Below, in pieces: positions 54,465-62,703 of a stretch of 64,000 bases of DNA. The notes below the pieces were generated by a model, which worked only from the letters and a program-made list of their open reading frames with translations, did no database searches and had not been told where the DNA came from. This DNA comes from CBDDGJ01 sp965199285 (GTDB lineage Bacteria; Pseudomonadota; Alphaproteobacteria; RS24), in the NCBI GenBank assembly GCA_965199285.1, contig OZ240687.1:1798001-1862000 (forward strand). Reading direction: 5' to 3'. Made by a program: the position numbers and the translations under genes. Each line of letters begins with the position of its first letter. The stretch's first letter is position 1.

Positions 54465-55127
54465 ATGAAAAATATTATCAAGGTAATTTTGGTTTCTGGT
54501 TTTTTTGCTGGATGCGCGTCAAACACATTTATTAATTCGGCTGGTGTAAGGGTTCCCACCGCTGAGTTGGAAGCGAAGTATTACCGAGAGTTAGGAACAT
54601 ACAGAAAAGCCACTTTTATTCAACATTATGAAGGAATTGATTTTTTGTCTAACGCTTATAAAATTACCGAGAGCAAAGATGAGTTTCGAGATATGTCGTG
54701 GAGGTGGTATTATCCACAAACTCGCTGGCAGAATGTTTTTGGTATGATAAACACATATAGTAACCGTTTCGCTATTTACTTTCCTAAAAAGAATGGCAAA
54801 TGGTTAGGTCCTTACCTACGCACTGAATATTATGGTGACGACTGGTTGTTCTTTGACACAGTGAGCGTTAAAGCTGGAGATAAGAAAGCGATGGTGTTAA
54901 CTTCAGGGATATTTAATACTGAAAGAGAAGTTGGTGATGGTAGTGTCAGTGAAGTATACAATGATTCAGAAGGAGCAAAAGAGTTTCTCCATTATATGAA
55001 AGGCGTTCCTGATAAAGCTCCAATCGAGATTCGCTTAATTGCGACAAGAAGACAAAATGAGCATGTGTCTTACTATTACAGAAATAATAAACCGGTTATC
55101 GATGAAATGCTTTTGCTAATGAAATAA
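54465..55127 (+). CDS. Predicted lipoprotein of unknown function
   Basis: A 220-residue protein starting with a lipoprotein signal (IIKVILVSGFFAGCAS, Cys17). The body has many aromatic residues and repeated tyrosines (SWRWYYPQTRWQN, LGPYLRTEYYGDDWLFF) without a family I recognise. ATG 54465 follows GGAAGAGGGGAGTAAGC, a strong ribosome site. It lies in the same AT-rich patch as the membrane protein at 53974 and may act with it. Confidence 0.75.
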   Translation: MKNIIKVILVSGFFAGCASNTFINSAGVRVPTAELEAKYYRELGTYRKATFIQHYEGIDFLSNAYKITESKDEFRDMSWRWYYPQTRWQNVFGMINTYSNRFAIYFPKKNGKWLGPYLRTEYYGDDWLFFDTVSVKAGDKKAMVLTSGIFNTEREVGDGSVSEVYNDSEGAKEFLHYMKGVPDKAPIEIRLIATRRQNEHVSYYYRNNKPVIDEMLLLMK

Positions 55128-55170
55128 AAATCAGACTCCAGCAGGTCAATATTTGGGCTTATCCTTATCC

Positions 55171-56613
55171 TTACCCCGTAAATATCATTGGGGCGAGGTA
55201 ATAAGAAAATAGGGTGACAAGAATAATGCCGATAATATTAAGCGCGAAGCCCGCCTTCATCATTTGCGCGATGGTGAATTTTCCCGTGCCATAGACAATC
55301 GCATTGGGTGGGGTTGCGACCGGCAGCATAAAGGCGCAGCTTGCCGCAAACACCACCGGAATGGTAAGCGTGATCGGCAACACCCCAATCGCCACTGCAA
55401 CAGCCCCAACAACAGGTAAGAAAGTTGCGGTTGTCGCTGTGTTTGAAGTCATTTCAGTTAAAAAGATAATCAGCGCCGCCACACAAAGCGTCAAGATAAG
55501 CGGATGCACAGCGCGTAATATGGTAAGCCCATCGCCAATCCATTGCCCCAAGCCCGAGGCACCTATTTGTGCTGCCAGTGATAGGCCGCCGCCAAATAAT
55601 ATAAGCAATCCCCACGGCAATTTGCTGGCTTGTTCCCAAGTTAATAAGTCGGTCTTTTTTGAGGCGGCGGGAATAAAGAAAAATAAAAGCGCGCAAATAA
55701 TGGCAATCCCCGCATCGGTCAATAACTCAAATCCCTGTAAATCATCAATGCGGGGGCGGAAGACCCAAAGAGATGCGGCGAGCGCAAATATTGCCATCAC
55801 TTTTTTCTCATCTCGACTTATGGGTCCAAGTTTATGAAGCATGTCTTTGAGCGTGGTTTTGGTTTCATCCGCCGCCTTAAAATTAACCGGATAGATAATC
55901 GATGTTAACGCATACCAAGAGAAAAATAGCATACACGCAGCAAGCGGTACGCCAAGCATCATCCAGCTTGCAAAAGAAATTTCAATGCCATAAGTTTCTT
56001 GCATGAAGGCAGCAAAAACAATATTGGGCGCGGTTCCCACCAATGTTGCCATGCCGCCAATCGTTGCGGCATAAGCAATGCCCAAAAGCAAATTAATTTC
56101 AAAATGCGCTTTTTCCTTATCATTAAGATGCGGCATGGTTTCAATAATGGTTGGGTATATTGCCAAGCCGATGGGAATAAGCAAAAATGTGGTTGTGGTA
56201 TTGGTAATCCACATGCTGATAAGGGCAGCAACCAGCATAAAGCCCGCAATCAAACGCTTGGCAGATGCGCCAATCGTAACCAGCATGGTAAGCGCCATTC
56301 TTTTATGTAAGCCCGATGTCTCAATCCCCAACGCAAGGATAAAGCCTCCCATAAAAAGATAGATCGTTGGATTAGCATAAGGCGCAACGCTTGTTTTGAA
56401 ATCCGCAACCCCAAGCAGCGGAAACAGGGCGAGCGGTAAAAGCGCTGTTACCGGAACCGGCACGGCTTCGGTTGCCCACCAAATTGCCATAAGTCCGCCA
56501 ATGCCGGCAACATACCAACCGGTTTGACCCAACCCCTCTGGTGCAGGCAAGATAATCACTGCCAAAAGGGTGACGATACCAATCCAAAACCCCTTTTTTT
56601 GATATGCTTGCAT
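55171..56613 (-). CDS. SLC13/DASS-family sodium-coupled dicarboxylate or sulfate transporter
   Basis: A 480-residue membrane protein of the divalent anion:sodium symporter family. The typical pieces are GGLMAIWWATEAVPVPVTALLPL near the N-terminus, the first SNT-type loop SMWITNTTTTFLLIPIGLA, the duplicated second-half TEMTSNTATTATFLPVVG, and the C-terminal MLPVATPPNAIVYGTG that contains the SLC13 signature. It could carry succinate, malate, citrate or sulfate; the neighbours do not tell. The gene is monocistronic and convergent with the lipoprotein gene at 54465. Confidence 0.88.
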   Translation of the reverse strand: MQAYQKKGFWIGIVTLLAVIILPAPEGLGQTGWYVAGIGGLMAIWWATEAVPVPVTALLPLALFPLLGVADFKTSVAPYANPTIYLFMGGFILALGIETSGLHKRMALTMLVTIGASAKRLIAGFMLVAALISMWITNTTTTFLLIPIGLAIYPTIIETMPHLNDKEKAHFEINLLLGIAYAATIGGMATLVGTAPNIVFAAFMQETYGIEISFASWMMLGVPLAACMLFFSWYALTSIIYPVNFKAADETKTTLKDMLHKLGPISRDEKKVMAIFALAASLWVFRPRIDDLQGFELLTDAGIAIICALLFFFIPAASKKTDLLTWEQASKLPWGLLILFGGGLSLAAQIGASGLGQWIGDGLTILRAVHPLILTLCVAALIIFLTEMTSNTATTATFLPVVGAVAVAIGVLPITLTIPVVFAASCAFMLPVATPPNAIVYGTGKFTIAQMMKAGFALNIIGIILVTLFSYYLAPMIFTG

Positions 56614-56895
56614 GTCTTTACCTTAATTTCTTAAAGATAATTTTAAGCTGTTTACAAAAACAACATATTCCATAAATTTATTATAATCCAATTAAGAAAA
56701 AAGCTTAAAAGCCTAATTTATCACCCAAGCTAGTTGTAATTATGAAAAAACGCAAGAAAATAGGTGTTTATTCCCATAAATTACTAGTTAACAATCAACT
56801 AAGTCTTTCAAACACCCCCTGCCCCCCTATACAATAAGGAATTTATCAAGTGGTATGATTGACTGGGAATAGTGGAATGGGGCGCATATAAATAG
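56614..56895. other. AT-rich gap before the tRNA-Ser repeats
   Basis: No gene is recognised. The right end (56869-56878) already holds ggaatagtgg, the last ten bases of the 102-bp unit that follows, with about 20 bases inserted before the first full unit. A 32-codon basic frame at about 56742 has no ribosome site and is not supported. The SLC13 promoter should be on the left side. Confidence 0.4.
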
Positions 56896-57201
56896 CTTAA
56901 GAGGAAGGGATTCGAACCACCCGTTGCGGGCGCGCAACCGAGAAAGACCGAGGGTTCGGCAACTGTTTTATGATTGTGATAGGTTTTGGAATAGTGGCTT
57001 AAGAGGAAGGGATTCGAACCACCCGTTGCGGGCGCGCAACCGAGAAAGACCGAGGGTTCGGCAACTGTTTTATGATTGTGATAGGTTTTGGAATAGTGGC
57101 TTAAGAGGAAGGGATTCGAACCACCCGTTGCGGGCGCGCAACCGAGAAAGACCGAGGGTTCGGCAACTGTTTTATGATTGTGATAGGTTTTGGAATAGTG
57201 G
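56896..57201 (-). repeat. Three 102-bp tandem repeats carrying the 3' end of tRNA-Ser
   Basis: Three units start at 56896, 56998 and 57100 and appear identical to each other; the tRNA itself continues the 102-base spacing. Each contains agaggaagggattcgaacc, 19 bases identical to the T-arm/acceptor 3' part of the adjacent tRNA-Ser (seen here on the opposite strand), followed by a hairpin gttgc-gggcgc-gcaac and a unique part. In the direction of tRNA transcription they lie downstream of the tRNA. Confidence 0.93.
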
Positions 57202-57290
57202 CGGAGAGGAAGGGATTCGAACCCTCGATGGGCGATTAACCCATACTCCCTTAGCAGGGGAGCGCCTTCAGCCACTCGGCCACCTCTCCA
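57199..57290 (-). tRNA. tRNA-Ser (GCT)
   Basis: A 92-base class II tRNA with a long variable arm and encoded CCA. On the minus strand it begins ggagaggtggccgagtgg and has anticodon GCT in the loop ctGCTaa, so it reads AGC/AGU serine codons. The T-arm is ggttcgaatcc. It stands between the tandem repeats and a gene for an SDR. Confidence 0.96.
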
Positions 57291-57341
57291 CCTGCTGTTC
57301 TAGTGAATTTTCAAATCATTGCAAGTCTGTTTGTAACAATC

Positions 57342-58073
57342 TTAAAACTTTTCCTTAAAAGGACGCAGGTCAATTTCTTGTGTCCAAGCGGTTTTATCTT
57401 GTTGATGCAAGTGCCAGAAATTATCGGCAATCGCCTCAATATTTAACATGCCCTCATCGCCAAGCCTTGCGGCATATTCAGGGTATTTACCGGTGACTTT
57501 ATCGCCATTAATGATGCCATCAATCACCACATGCCCGACATGAATGCCTTGTGGCGAAAATTCGCGTGCTAGTGATTGTACCATCATTCGCAAAGCCCCT
57601 TTTCCGGATGCAAAAGCGGCGAAATTTGCCCGCCCCCGCAAGCTGCCAGAAGCCCCGGTAAACAGCAGACTGTGACGATGCTCAGGGTACGCCAGCATAA
57701 GTGGTACTAAGGCTTGCGCGAATAAAAAGCCGCCATAGCAAATCACCCGCCACATTTCTTCAAATATTTCTGGCGTAACATCCAGAAAGGCTTCTGGCCG
57801 ATTATTGCCTGCATTATAAATCGCAAGCTCGAGAGGGCGACCATATTCTTGTATGGTCGCGGCGAGGTGGTTCATATCCTCCTGCTTGGTGACATCTGTG
57901 CGTATGGCTGTTGCTTTGCCGCCGGTTGCTTCAATGCTTTGAACGACAGCGTCGATTTTCTCCTGCGTGCGCCCGCTCACAAATACATGCAAGCCCTTTT
58001 GTGCGGCTTTACGACATAGGGCAGCACCGAGCCCTTGTTCGGGGCCGACCCCGGTGATTAAGGCATTGTTCAT
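57342..58073 (-). CDS. SDR-family oxidoreductase with Phe in place of the catalytic Tyr
   Basis: A 243-residue short-chain dehydrogenase/reductase fold protein. The cofactor motif is ITGVGPEQGLGAAL with the following SGRTQEKID, and IYNAGNN is the structural motif. At the catalytic site the Ser is in FTGASGSLRG but the Tyr-x3-Lys reads FASGK, so the tyrosine is phenylalanine; a group with FASAK is known. Activity as a normal dehydrogenase is doubtful. ATG 58073 with GGAAGAG before it is chosen; the longer frame is not supported. Divergent from dapA by about 115 bases. Confidence 0.84.
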   Translation of the reverse strand: MNNALITGVGPEQGLGAALCRKAAQKGLHVFVSGRTQEKIDAVVQSIEATGGKATAIRTDVTKQEDMNHLAATIQEYGRPLELAIYNAGNNRPEAFLDVTPEIFEEMWRVICYGGFLFAQALVPLMLAYPEHRHSLLFTGASGSLRGRANFAAFASGKGALRMMVQSLAREFSPQGIHVGHVVIDGIINGDKVTGKYPEYAARLGDEGMLNIEAIADNFWHLHQQDKTAWTQEIDLRPFKEKF

Positions 58074-58187
58074 AATCTCTTCCTTTCTTTCCGCTTTCTT
58101 CTTTCCGCTTTCTTCTTTGCAGTGGGTGCAGCCTATGTTATCTTGCCCAAAATTGCAAAACAAGGATGCGCAAAATAAGGATGCAGT

Positions 58188-59069
58188 GTGGAGAGTAAAT
58201 TTACAGGAGCGATTACGGCTTTGGTAACCCCGTTTCGGGATGGCGCGGTTGATGAGACAGCTCTTGCCGCACTGATAGACTGGCAAATTGAAAGCGGTAT
58301 TGATGGGCTTGTGCCGTGCGGCACAACGGGTGAATCACCAACCCTAAACCATGTCGAGCATAATCATGTGGTTGAATTTACCGTAAAGCGCGTGGCAGGA
58401 CGAGTGCCGGTAATTGCTGGCACAGGCTCAAACAGCACCAATGAAGCCATCGGCATGACCCGCCATGCCCGCGATTGCGGCGCTGATGCAGCACTTATCG
58501 TGACCCCCTATTATAATAAACCAACACAGGCGGGTTTGCTTGCTCATTTTACCGCTATTCATGAGGCGGTTCCGGATTTACCGCAATTTATTTATAATAT
58601 TCCTGGCCGTAGTGTGATTGATATGGAGGTTGAAACCATGGGCGCGCTGGCGCAGCTTGCCAATATTATCGGGGTTAAGGATGCAACGGCGGATTTAGCG
58701 CGGGTGGCCGCCCAAAAGGCTGCTTGTGGTGAAGATTTTATCCAGATTTCAGGTGAGGATGCCACCGCGCTAGCATTTAATCAGGCGGGCGGGTTTGGCT
58801 GTATTTCGGTTGCTGCCAATATTGCACCAGCGCTTTGCGCCCAATTACAAGCCGCCAGCCTTGCTGGTGATATTGCGGCGGCAGAGGCGATTGACAAAAA
58901 ACTGCAAGGGCTTTTTGCGGCTCTGTTTTGTGAGACTAGCCCGGGGCCTGCCAAATATGCCTTGGCGCGGATGGGAAAAATGAGCGGTGAATTGCGGCTA
59001 CCTATGGTCGATATTTCCGCCGCCGCCAAAGCGCAAGTCGATGCGGCGCTGGATGCTTTAGGATTATAA
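58188..59069 (+). CDS. dapA: 4-hydroxy-tetrahydrodipicolinate synthase
   Basis: DapA, 293 residues, makes the precursor of lysine and diaminopimelate from pyruvate and aspartate semialdehyde. The Schiff-base Lys is in IIGVKDATADL (near residue 162), the Tyr in FIYNIPGRS and the Thr pair in PCGTTGESPTL. The start is GTG 58188 with AAGG eight bases upstream. It is followed three bases later by smpB. Confidence 0.95.
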   Translation: MESKFTGAITALVTPFRDGAVDETALAALIDWQIESGIDGLVPCGTTGESPTLNHVEHNHVVEFTVKRVAGRVPVIAGTGSNSTNEAIGMTRHARDCGADAALIVTPYYNKPTQAGLLAHFTAIHEAVPDLPQFIYNIPGRSVIDMEVETMGALAQLANIIGVKDATADLARVAAQKAACGEDFIQISGEDATALAFNQAGGFGCISVAANIAPALCAQLQAASLAGDIAAAEAIDKKLQGLFAALFCETSPGPAKYALARMGKMSGELRLPMVDISAAAKAQVDAALDALGL

Positions 59070-59072
59070 ACC

Positions 59073-59558
59073 ATGTCATCCAAGCATGGCGGTCGTAAGA
59101 AAAAAGGCGATGACGGGCTGATTGCCGAAAATCGTCGAGCACGGCGCGATTATGAAGTGCATGATACGCTCGAAGCGGGGCTCGAATTAAAAGGGACGGA
59201 GGTTAAATCCTTACGCGTGGGTAAGATTAATCTGGGGCAATCTTATGCCTCGATTGAAAATATGCAAGCCTATCTGATTAATGCTGATATTCCGGAATAT
59301 GGGAAAGCTAATCGCTTTAACCATAAAGCTACCCGCCCCCGCCGTCTCTTATTACACCGGCGTGAGATTAACCGCCTTGCGGCCGCGGTTCAACGCGACG
59401 GAATGACGCTCGTGCCCTTAAAACTCTATTTTAATGAGCGTGGTCGCGCTAAGCTCTTGCTCGGCGTTGCACGCGGGCGTAAAAAAGCAGACCGTCGCGA
59501 GGTTGAGAAAAAGCGCGATTGGCAGCGCGATAAGGCGCGCTTATTAAAACGCAGCTAA
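59073..59558 (+). CDS. smpB: SsrA-binding protein
   Basis: SmpB, 161 residues, binds tmRNA in trans-translation. Family features include IAENRRARRDYEV, GTEVKSLRVGKINLGQSYASIE, KATRPRRLLLHRREI and the basic C-terminal tail. It starts three bases after the dapA stop. tmRNA itself is not in the window. Confidence 0.95.
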   Translation: MSSKHGGRKKKGDDGLIAENRRARRDYEVHDTLEAGLELKGTEVKSLRVGKINLGQSYASIENMQAYLINADIPEYGKANRFNHKATRPRRLLLHRREINRLAAAVQRDGMTLVPLKLYFNERGRAKLLLGVARGRKKADRREVEKKRDWQRDKARLLKRS

Positions 59559-59585
59559 AGCCAATAAAAAGTGTGGGAGGATGAA

Positions 59586-59933
59586 ATGTTTTTTGTAAGC
59601 AAGGTGATATTTACCGCTTTTATCATTGCGATGATCAGCACGCTGACCAAGCACAGCGATAAATTGGGAGGTCTGATTGCGGCGCTGCCGCTTACAACTT
59701 TCCTGGTTATTTTCTGGATGCATTATGAGGGTCAAGGTGACGTGAAGATTGCCAATCATATGCGTTATACATTGTTTTTTGTCTTACCAACCCTACCCAT
59801 GTTTTTGATTTTTCCTGTGCTCATAGAAAGATACGGGTTTTGGCTCGCCACTGCCGCAAGCGTGATCCTAACAGCACTTTGCCTTTATCTCTTTAATCTC
59901 TTTTCCAACAAAATCGGAATCAGGATTATCTAA
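59586..59933 (+). CDS. DUF3147-like small membrane protein
   Basis: A 115-residue protein with four hydrophobic segments: VIFTAFIIAMISTLT, LIAALPLTTFLVIFWMHY, MRYTLFFVLPTLPMFLIFPVLI and FWLATAASVILTALCLYLF. The pattern resembles the DUF3147 group of inner-membrane proteins of unknown function. ATG 59586 is chosen because GGGAGG stands five bases before it; GTG 59571 upstream would overlap that site. Confidence 0.7.
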   Translation: MFFVSKVIFTAFIIAMISTLTKHSDKLGGLIAALPLTTFLVIFWMHYEGQGDVKIANHMRYTLFFVLPTLPMFLIFPVLIERYGFWLATAASVILTALCLYLFNLFSNKIGIRII

Positions 59934-59966
59934 TCTATTTTTCCGTTTAGGGAATATTGTGATTAT

Positions 59967-60476
59967 ATGGCCGATACTTATTTACTTGAAGATGTGCTTG
60001 CAAGGGGGCTGAAAATTATATTTTGCGGTACTGCATTGGGGCATGAATCATTGCGGCAAAAAGCCTATTACGCCCATCCCGGCAATCAATTCTGGCCAGT
60101 ATTGCATCGGATTGGACTTACCCCGCATCAGTTTTCACCGCACCACTATAAGCATCTTCTTGCATATGGCATTGGGCTTACGGATTTATGTAAAACCACT
60201 TCTGGCAATGATAATGATCTGCCAAATAATGCGTTTGATGTAGCCAGCCTTAAAGCGAAAATAGAGTTTACCCAGCCGGATTATCTTGCCTTTACCAGCA
60301 AGACAGCCGGCGCGGCTTATTTGCGGCGACCAGTCGGGCAGGTGGATTATGGGCTGCAGGCTGAATCGATTGGCCGGACACAAATTTTTATATTATCATC
60401 CACCTCCGGGCAGGCGCGGCGCTGGTGGCGGGAAGATATATGGCAAAATTTCGCCAATAATATCTTATCCGGCTAA
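59967..60476 (+). CDS. mug: G/U mismatch-specific uracil-DNA glycosylase
   Basis: A 169-residue protein of the Mug/TDG family of DNA repair enzymes. The first motif is IFCGTALGHES with the Gly-rich loop, followed by YYAHPGNQFWPVLHRIGL, both typical of Mug; the second catalytic motif is SSTSGQARRWW. It would remove uracil or thymine from G mismatches. It is a separate gene after the DUF3147-like protein and before a GNAT gene. Confidence 0.87.
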   Translation: MADTYLLEDVLARGLKIIFCGTALGHESLRQKAYYAHPGNQFWPVLHRIGLTPHQFSPHHYKHLLAYGIGLTDLCKTTSGNDNDLPNNAFDVASLKAKIEFTQPDYLAFTSKTAGAAYLRRPVGQVDYGLQAESIGRTQIFILSSTSGQARRWWREDIWQNFANNILSG

Positions 60477-60547
60477 ATATAATATCGCTAACTTGCTTTT
60501 ACGGATAAGGGTATGATAGACAGCGTATCTTAATTTGGGAGCGATAG

Positions 60548-60967
60548 ATGCAGATAAGACAATTCACAAATGGGGATACAGATGCGGTTATTGCCCTATG
60601 GGCGGCGTGTGATCTCATCCGTAGCTGGAATGACCCCATTGCTGATATACGCCGCAAGCAAGATTATCAGGCCGATTTATTTTTCGTTGGTGATATGGGT
60701 GACGAGCTTATCGCCAGTGCGATGTTTGGCTATGAAGGGCATCGGGGCTGGGTAAATTATCTTGCTGTTTCTCCTCTGCATCAGCGAAAAGGATATGCAA
60801 AAGCCTTAATGCACTATGGCGAGGCAGCGCTTCACGCGATCGGATGCCCGAAGCTGAATTTGCAAATCCGTCGGGAGAATAGCGCTGTTGCCCAATTTTA
60901 TGCGGCAATCGGTTATATCGAAGATGATGTCCTTTCTTATGGCAAACGGTTGATTGCTGATAAGTAG
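60548..60967 (+). CDS. GNAT-family acetyltransferase
   Basis: A 139-residue single-domain GNAT protein. The acetyl-CoA motif A is YLAVSPLHQRKGYAKALM (residues about 77-94), preceded by the strand IASAMFGYEGHRGWVN, and the C-terminal motif B contains AVAQFYAAIGYIED. It looks most like the YpeA group. Substrate unknown. ATG 60548 follows GGGAGCGATAG. Confidence 0.86.
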   Translation: MQIRQFTNGDTDAVIALWAACDLIRSWNDPIADIRRKQDYQADLFFVGDMGDELIASAMFGYEGHRGWVNYLAVSPLHQRKGYAKALMHYGEAALHAIGCPKLNLQIRRENSAVAQFYAAIGYIEDDVLSYGKRLIADK

Positions 60968-61057
60968 CACAAGGCTTATCTTGCGAAACGAATCTGTTTC
61001 GATTGCAAAGATATAGAATATCCGTTACAAAACGCCGATAAAATTACGGCAATAGTG

Positions 61058-62536
61058 ATGGCGAAAAAGCAGAAAATATTTAAGCCCAAAGCGCGTTTGG
61101 TACGCGGGTTCCGCGATATGGCGGGTGGCGAATTGCGGCTGATGGAACAAATGACCAGCACTTTGGCGCGGGTTTATGAAGCTTATGGCTTTGACGGGTT
61201 GGATACGCCAAGTTTTGAATATGCTGACGCATTGGGTAAGTTTCTGCCCGATGATGACCGCCCCAATGATGGCGTGTTCGCGCTTGAAGATGATGACGGG
61301 CAATGGCTGAGCTTGCGCTATGATTTAACCGCGCCCTTAGCGCGTTATGTCGCGCAAAATTATGACCAACTGCCCAAACCTTTGCGGCGTTATCAAAAAG
61401 GGATTGTCTATCGCAATGAAAAACCAGGACCGGGACGGTTTCGGCAATTTATGCAATTTGATGCGGATATTGTCGGTGCTGCCAATCAAGCGGCGGATTC
61501 GGAAATCTGTATGCTGGCAGCCGATGCAATGCACGCGCTTGGGCTTCGCGTGGGGCAATATATTATACGCGTTAATAATCGTAAAATCCTTGATGCGGTG
61601 CTGGAAATTATTGGGCTTGCCCCCGATAGTGCTGATTATGAATCCCGCCGCCTCACCATTTTACGGGCAATGGATAAGCTCGACCGGCTGGGCATTGAAG
61701 GGGTGGAGGCTCTGTTAGGCGAAGGGCGCAAAGATGAAAGCGGTGATTTTACAAAAGGTGCGGGGCTTACGCCCGAGCAAATCGCGCAAATCAGCGCCTT
61801 TCTAAATTGTAAGCAGGATACAAGCGCCGCGACATTGACAGCAATCGAAGCGCTGGTTGTGGGGCAGGAAATCGGGCAATCAGGGGTTCAGGAATTGCGC
61901 GATATGGCGGATTTGTTTGCCGCACTTGGCTATGATGAAACGCAAATTATGTTTGACCCGTCAGTGGTGCGGGGGCTGGATTATTATACCGGACCTGTAT
62001 TTGAGATTGAGCTGTTAAGCGCGACAGAAGATGATGGGTTAAACCGTTTTGGTGCGGTTGGTGGCGGCGGCCGTTATAATGACCTTATCAAACGGTTTAA
62101 AGGGGTTGAAGTGCCAGCAACCGGTATTTCTATCGGGATAAGCCGTCTGGCGGCGGCGCTTACGCATTTGGGGGTGGTGCAAACCGCGCCCGCGCCATTG
62201 GTTGTCGCGCTTATCATGGAGCGAGACTATATTGCCGATACGGCGCGGCTGGTCCAGGAATTGCGGCGCGCTGGCATTCGCGCCGAGTTTTATAGTGGCG
62301 ATAGCAGCATGAAAGCACAATTACGCTATGCGGATGCGCGGCACGCCCGCCTTGCTTTGATTGAAGGTGAAGATGAGCGGGCGCAAGGGATGATTACAAT
62401 TAAGGATTTAGCACTAGGGCGCGAGAAATCCTCTGAAATTACCGATAATGCGACATGGCGCGCTAGCGAGCATGCACAAATAAATGTTCCGCGTGCTGAT
62501 ATTTCACAAAAAATAAAAGAAATTCTAGAAATATAG
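61058..62536 (+). CDS. hisS: Histidyl-tRNA synthetase
   Basis: Class II aminoacyl-tRNA synthetase of 492 residues. Motif 1/2 regions are present (YDLTAPLARYVAQN and RYQKGIVYRNEKPGPGRFRQF with motif-2 Arg), the histidine-specific RGLDYYTGPVFEI is present, motif 3 is GISIGISRL, and a C-terminal anticodon-binding domain follows. ATG 61058 is used; a GTG three bases upstream (61055) is also possible. The gene is followed by hisZ, the usual alphaproteobacterial order. Confidence 0.96.
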   Translation: MAKKQKIFKPKARLVRGFRDMAGGELRLMEQMTSTLARVYEAYGFDGLDTPSFEYADALGKFLPDDDRPNDGVFALEDDDGQWLSLRYDLTAPLARYVAQNYDQLPKPLRRYQKGIVYRNEKPGPGRFRQFMQFDADIVGAANQAADSEICMLAADAMHALGLRVGQYIIRVNNRKILDAVLEIIGLAPDSADYESRRLTILRAMDKLDRLGIEGVEALLGEGRKDESGDFTKGAGLTPEQIAQISAFLNCKQDTSAATLTAIEALVVGQEIGQSGVQELRDMADLFAALGYDETQIMFDPSVVRGLDYYTGPVFEIELLSATEDDGLNRFGAVGGGGRYNDLIKRFKGVEVPATGISIGISRLAAALTHLGVVQTAPAPLVVALIMERDYIADTARLVQELRRAGIRAEFYSGDSSMKAQLRYADARHARLALIEGEDERAQGMITIKDLALGREKSSEITDNATWRASEHAQINVPRADISQKIKEILEI

Positions 62537-62594
62537 ATATTTCATATAAAATGAGGTTGGGTTTTGATGGGTAATAACCTTATTTCTGCTAATA

Positions 62595-62671
62595 ATTCAT
62601 AAAATATGAATTCATAATAAATGAATAATATTTATTTTTTATATTTACATTCATTTTTATTGTGATATACT
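62595..62671 (+). promoter_or_regulatory. Palindromic sites and promoter in front of hisZ
   Basis: The hisS-hisZ gap is AT-rich and contains ATTCATA-aaa-TATGAAT (62595-62611), a partly overlapping ATTCAT-aataa-ATGAAT (62610-62626) and a further half-site CATTCAT near 62649. A good promoter, TTTACA (62644-62649) and TATACT (62666-62671) with 16 bases between, overlaps that half-site. The arrangement is like an operator for a small helix-turn-helix regulator. Confidence 0.5.
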
Positions 62672-62703
62672 ATGCTCAAACAGTGAAATATGAGTTTGCA
62701 GCC

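Noticed and set aside
56742..56840. 32-codon frame opening with several lysines
   Set aside because: No ribosome site, low-complexity start and no support from context.
56896..57201. CRISPR array
   Set aside because: The whole 102-bp unit is repeated, including what would be spacers, and only three units exist; no cas genes are near.
56808..57358. Long frames with repeated RARNRERPRV and similar blocks on both strands
   Set aside because: They are translations of the 102-bp tRNA-linked repeats and of tRNA-Ser, not proteins.
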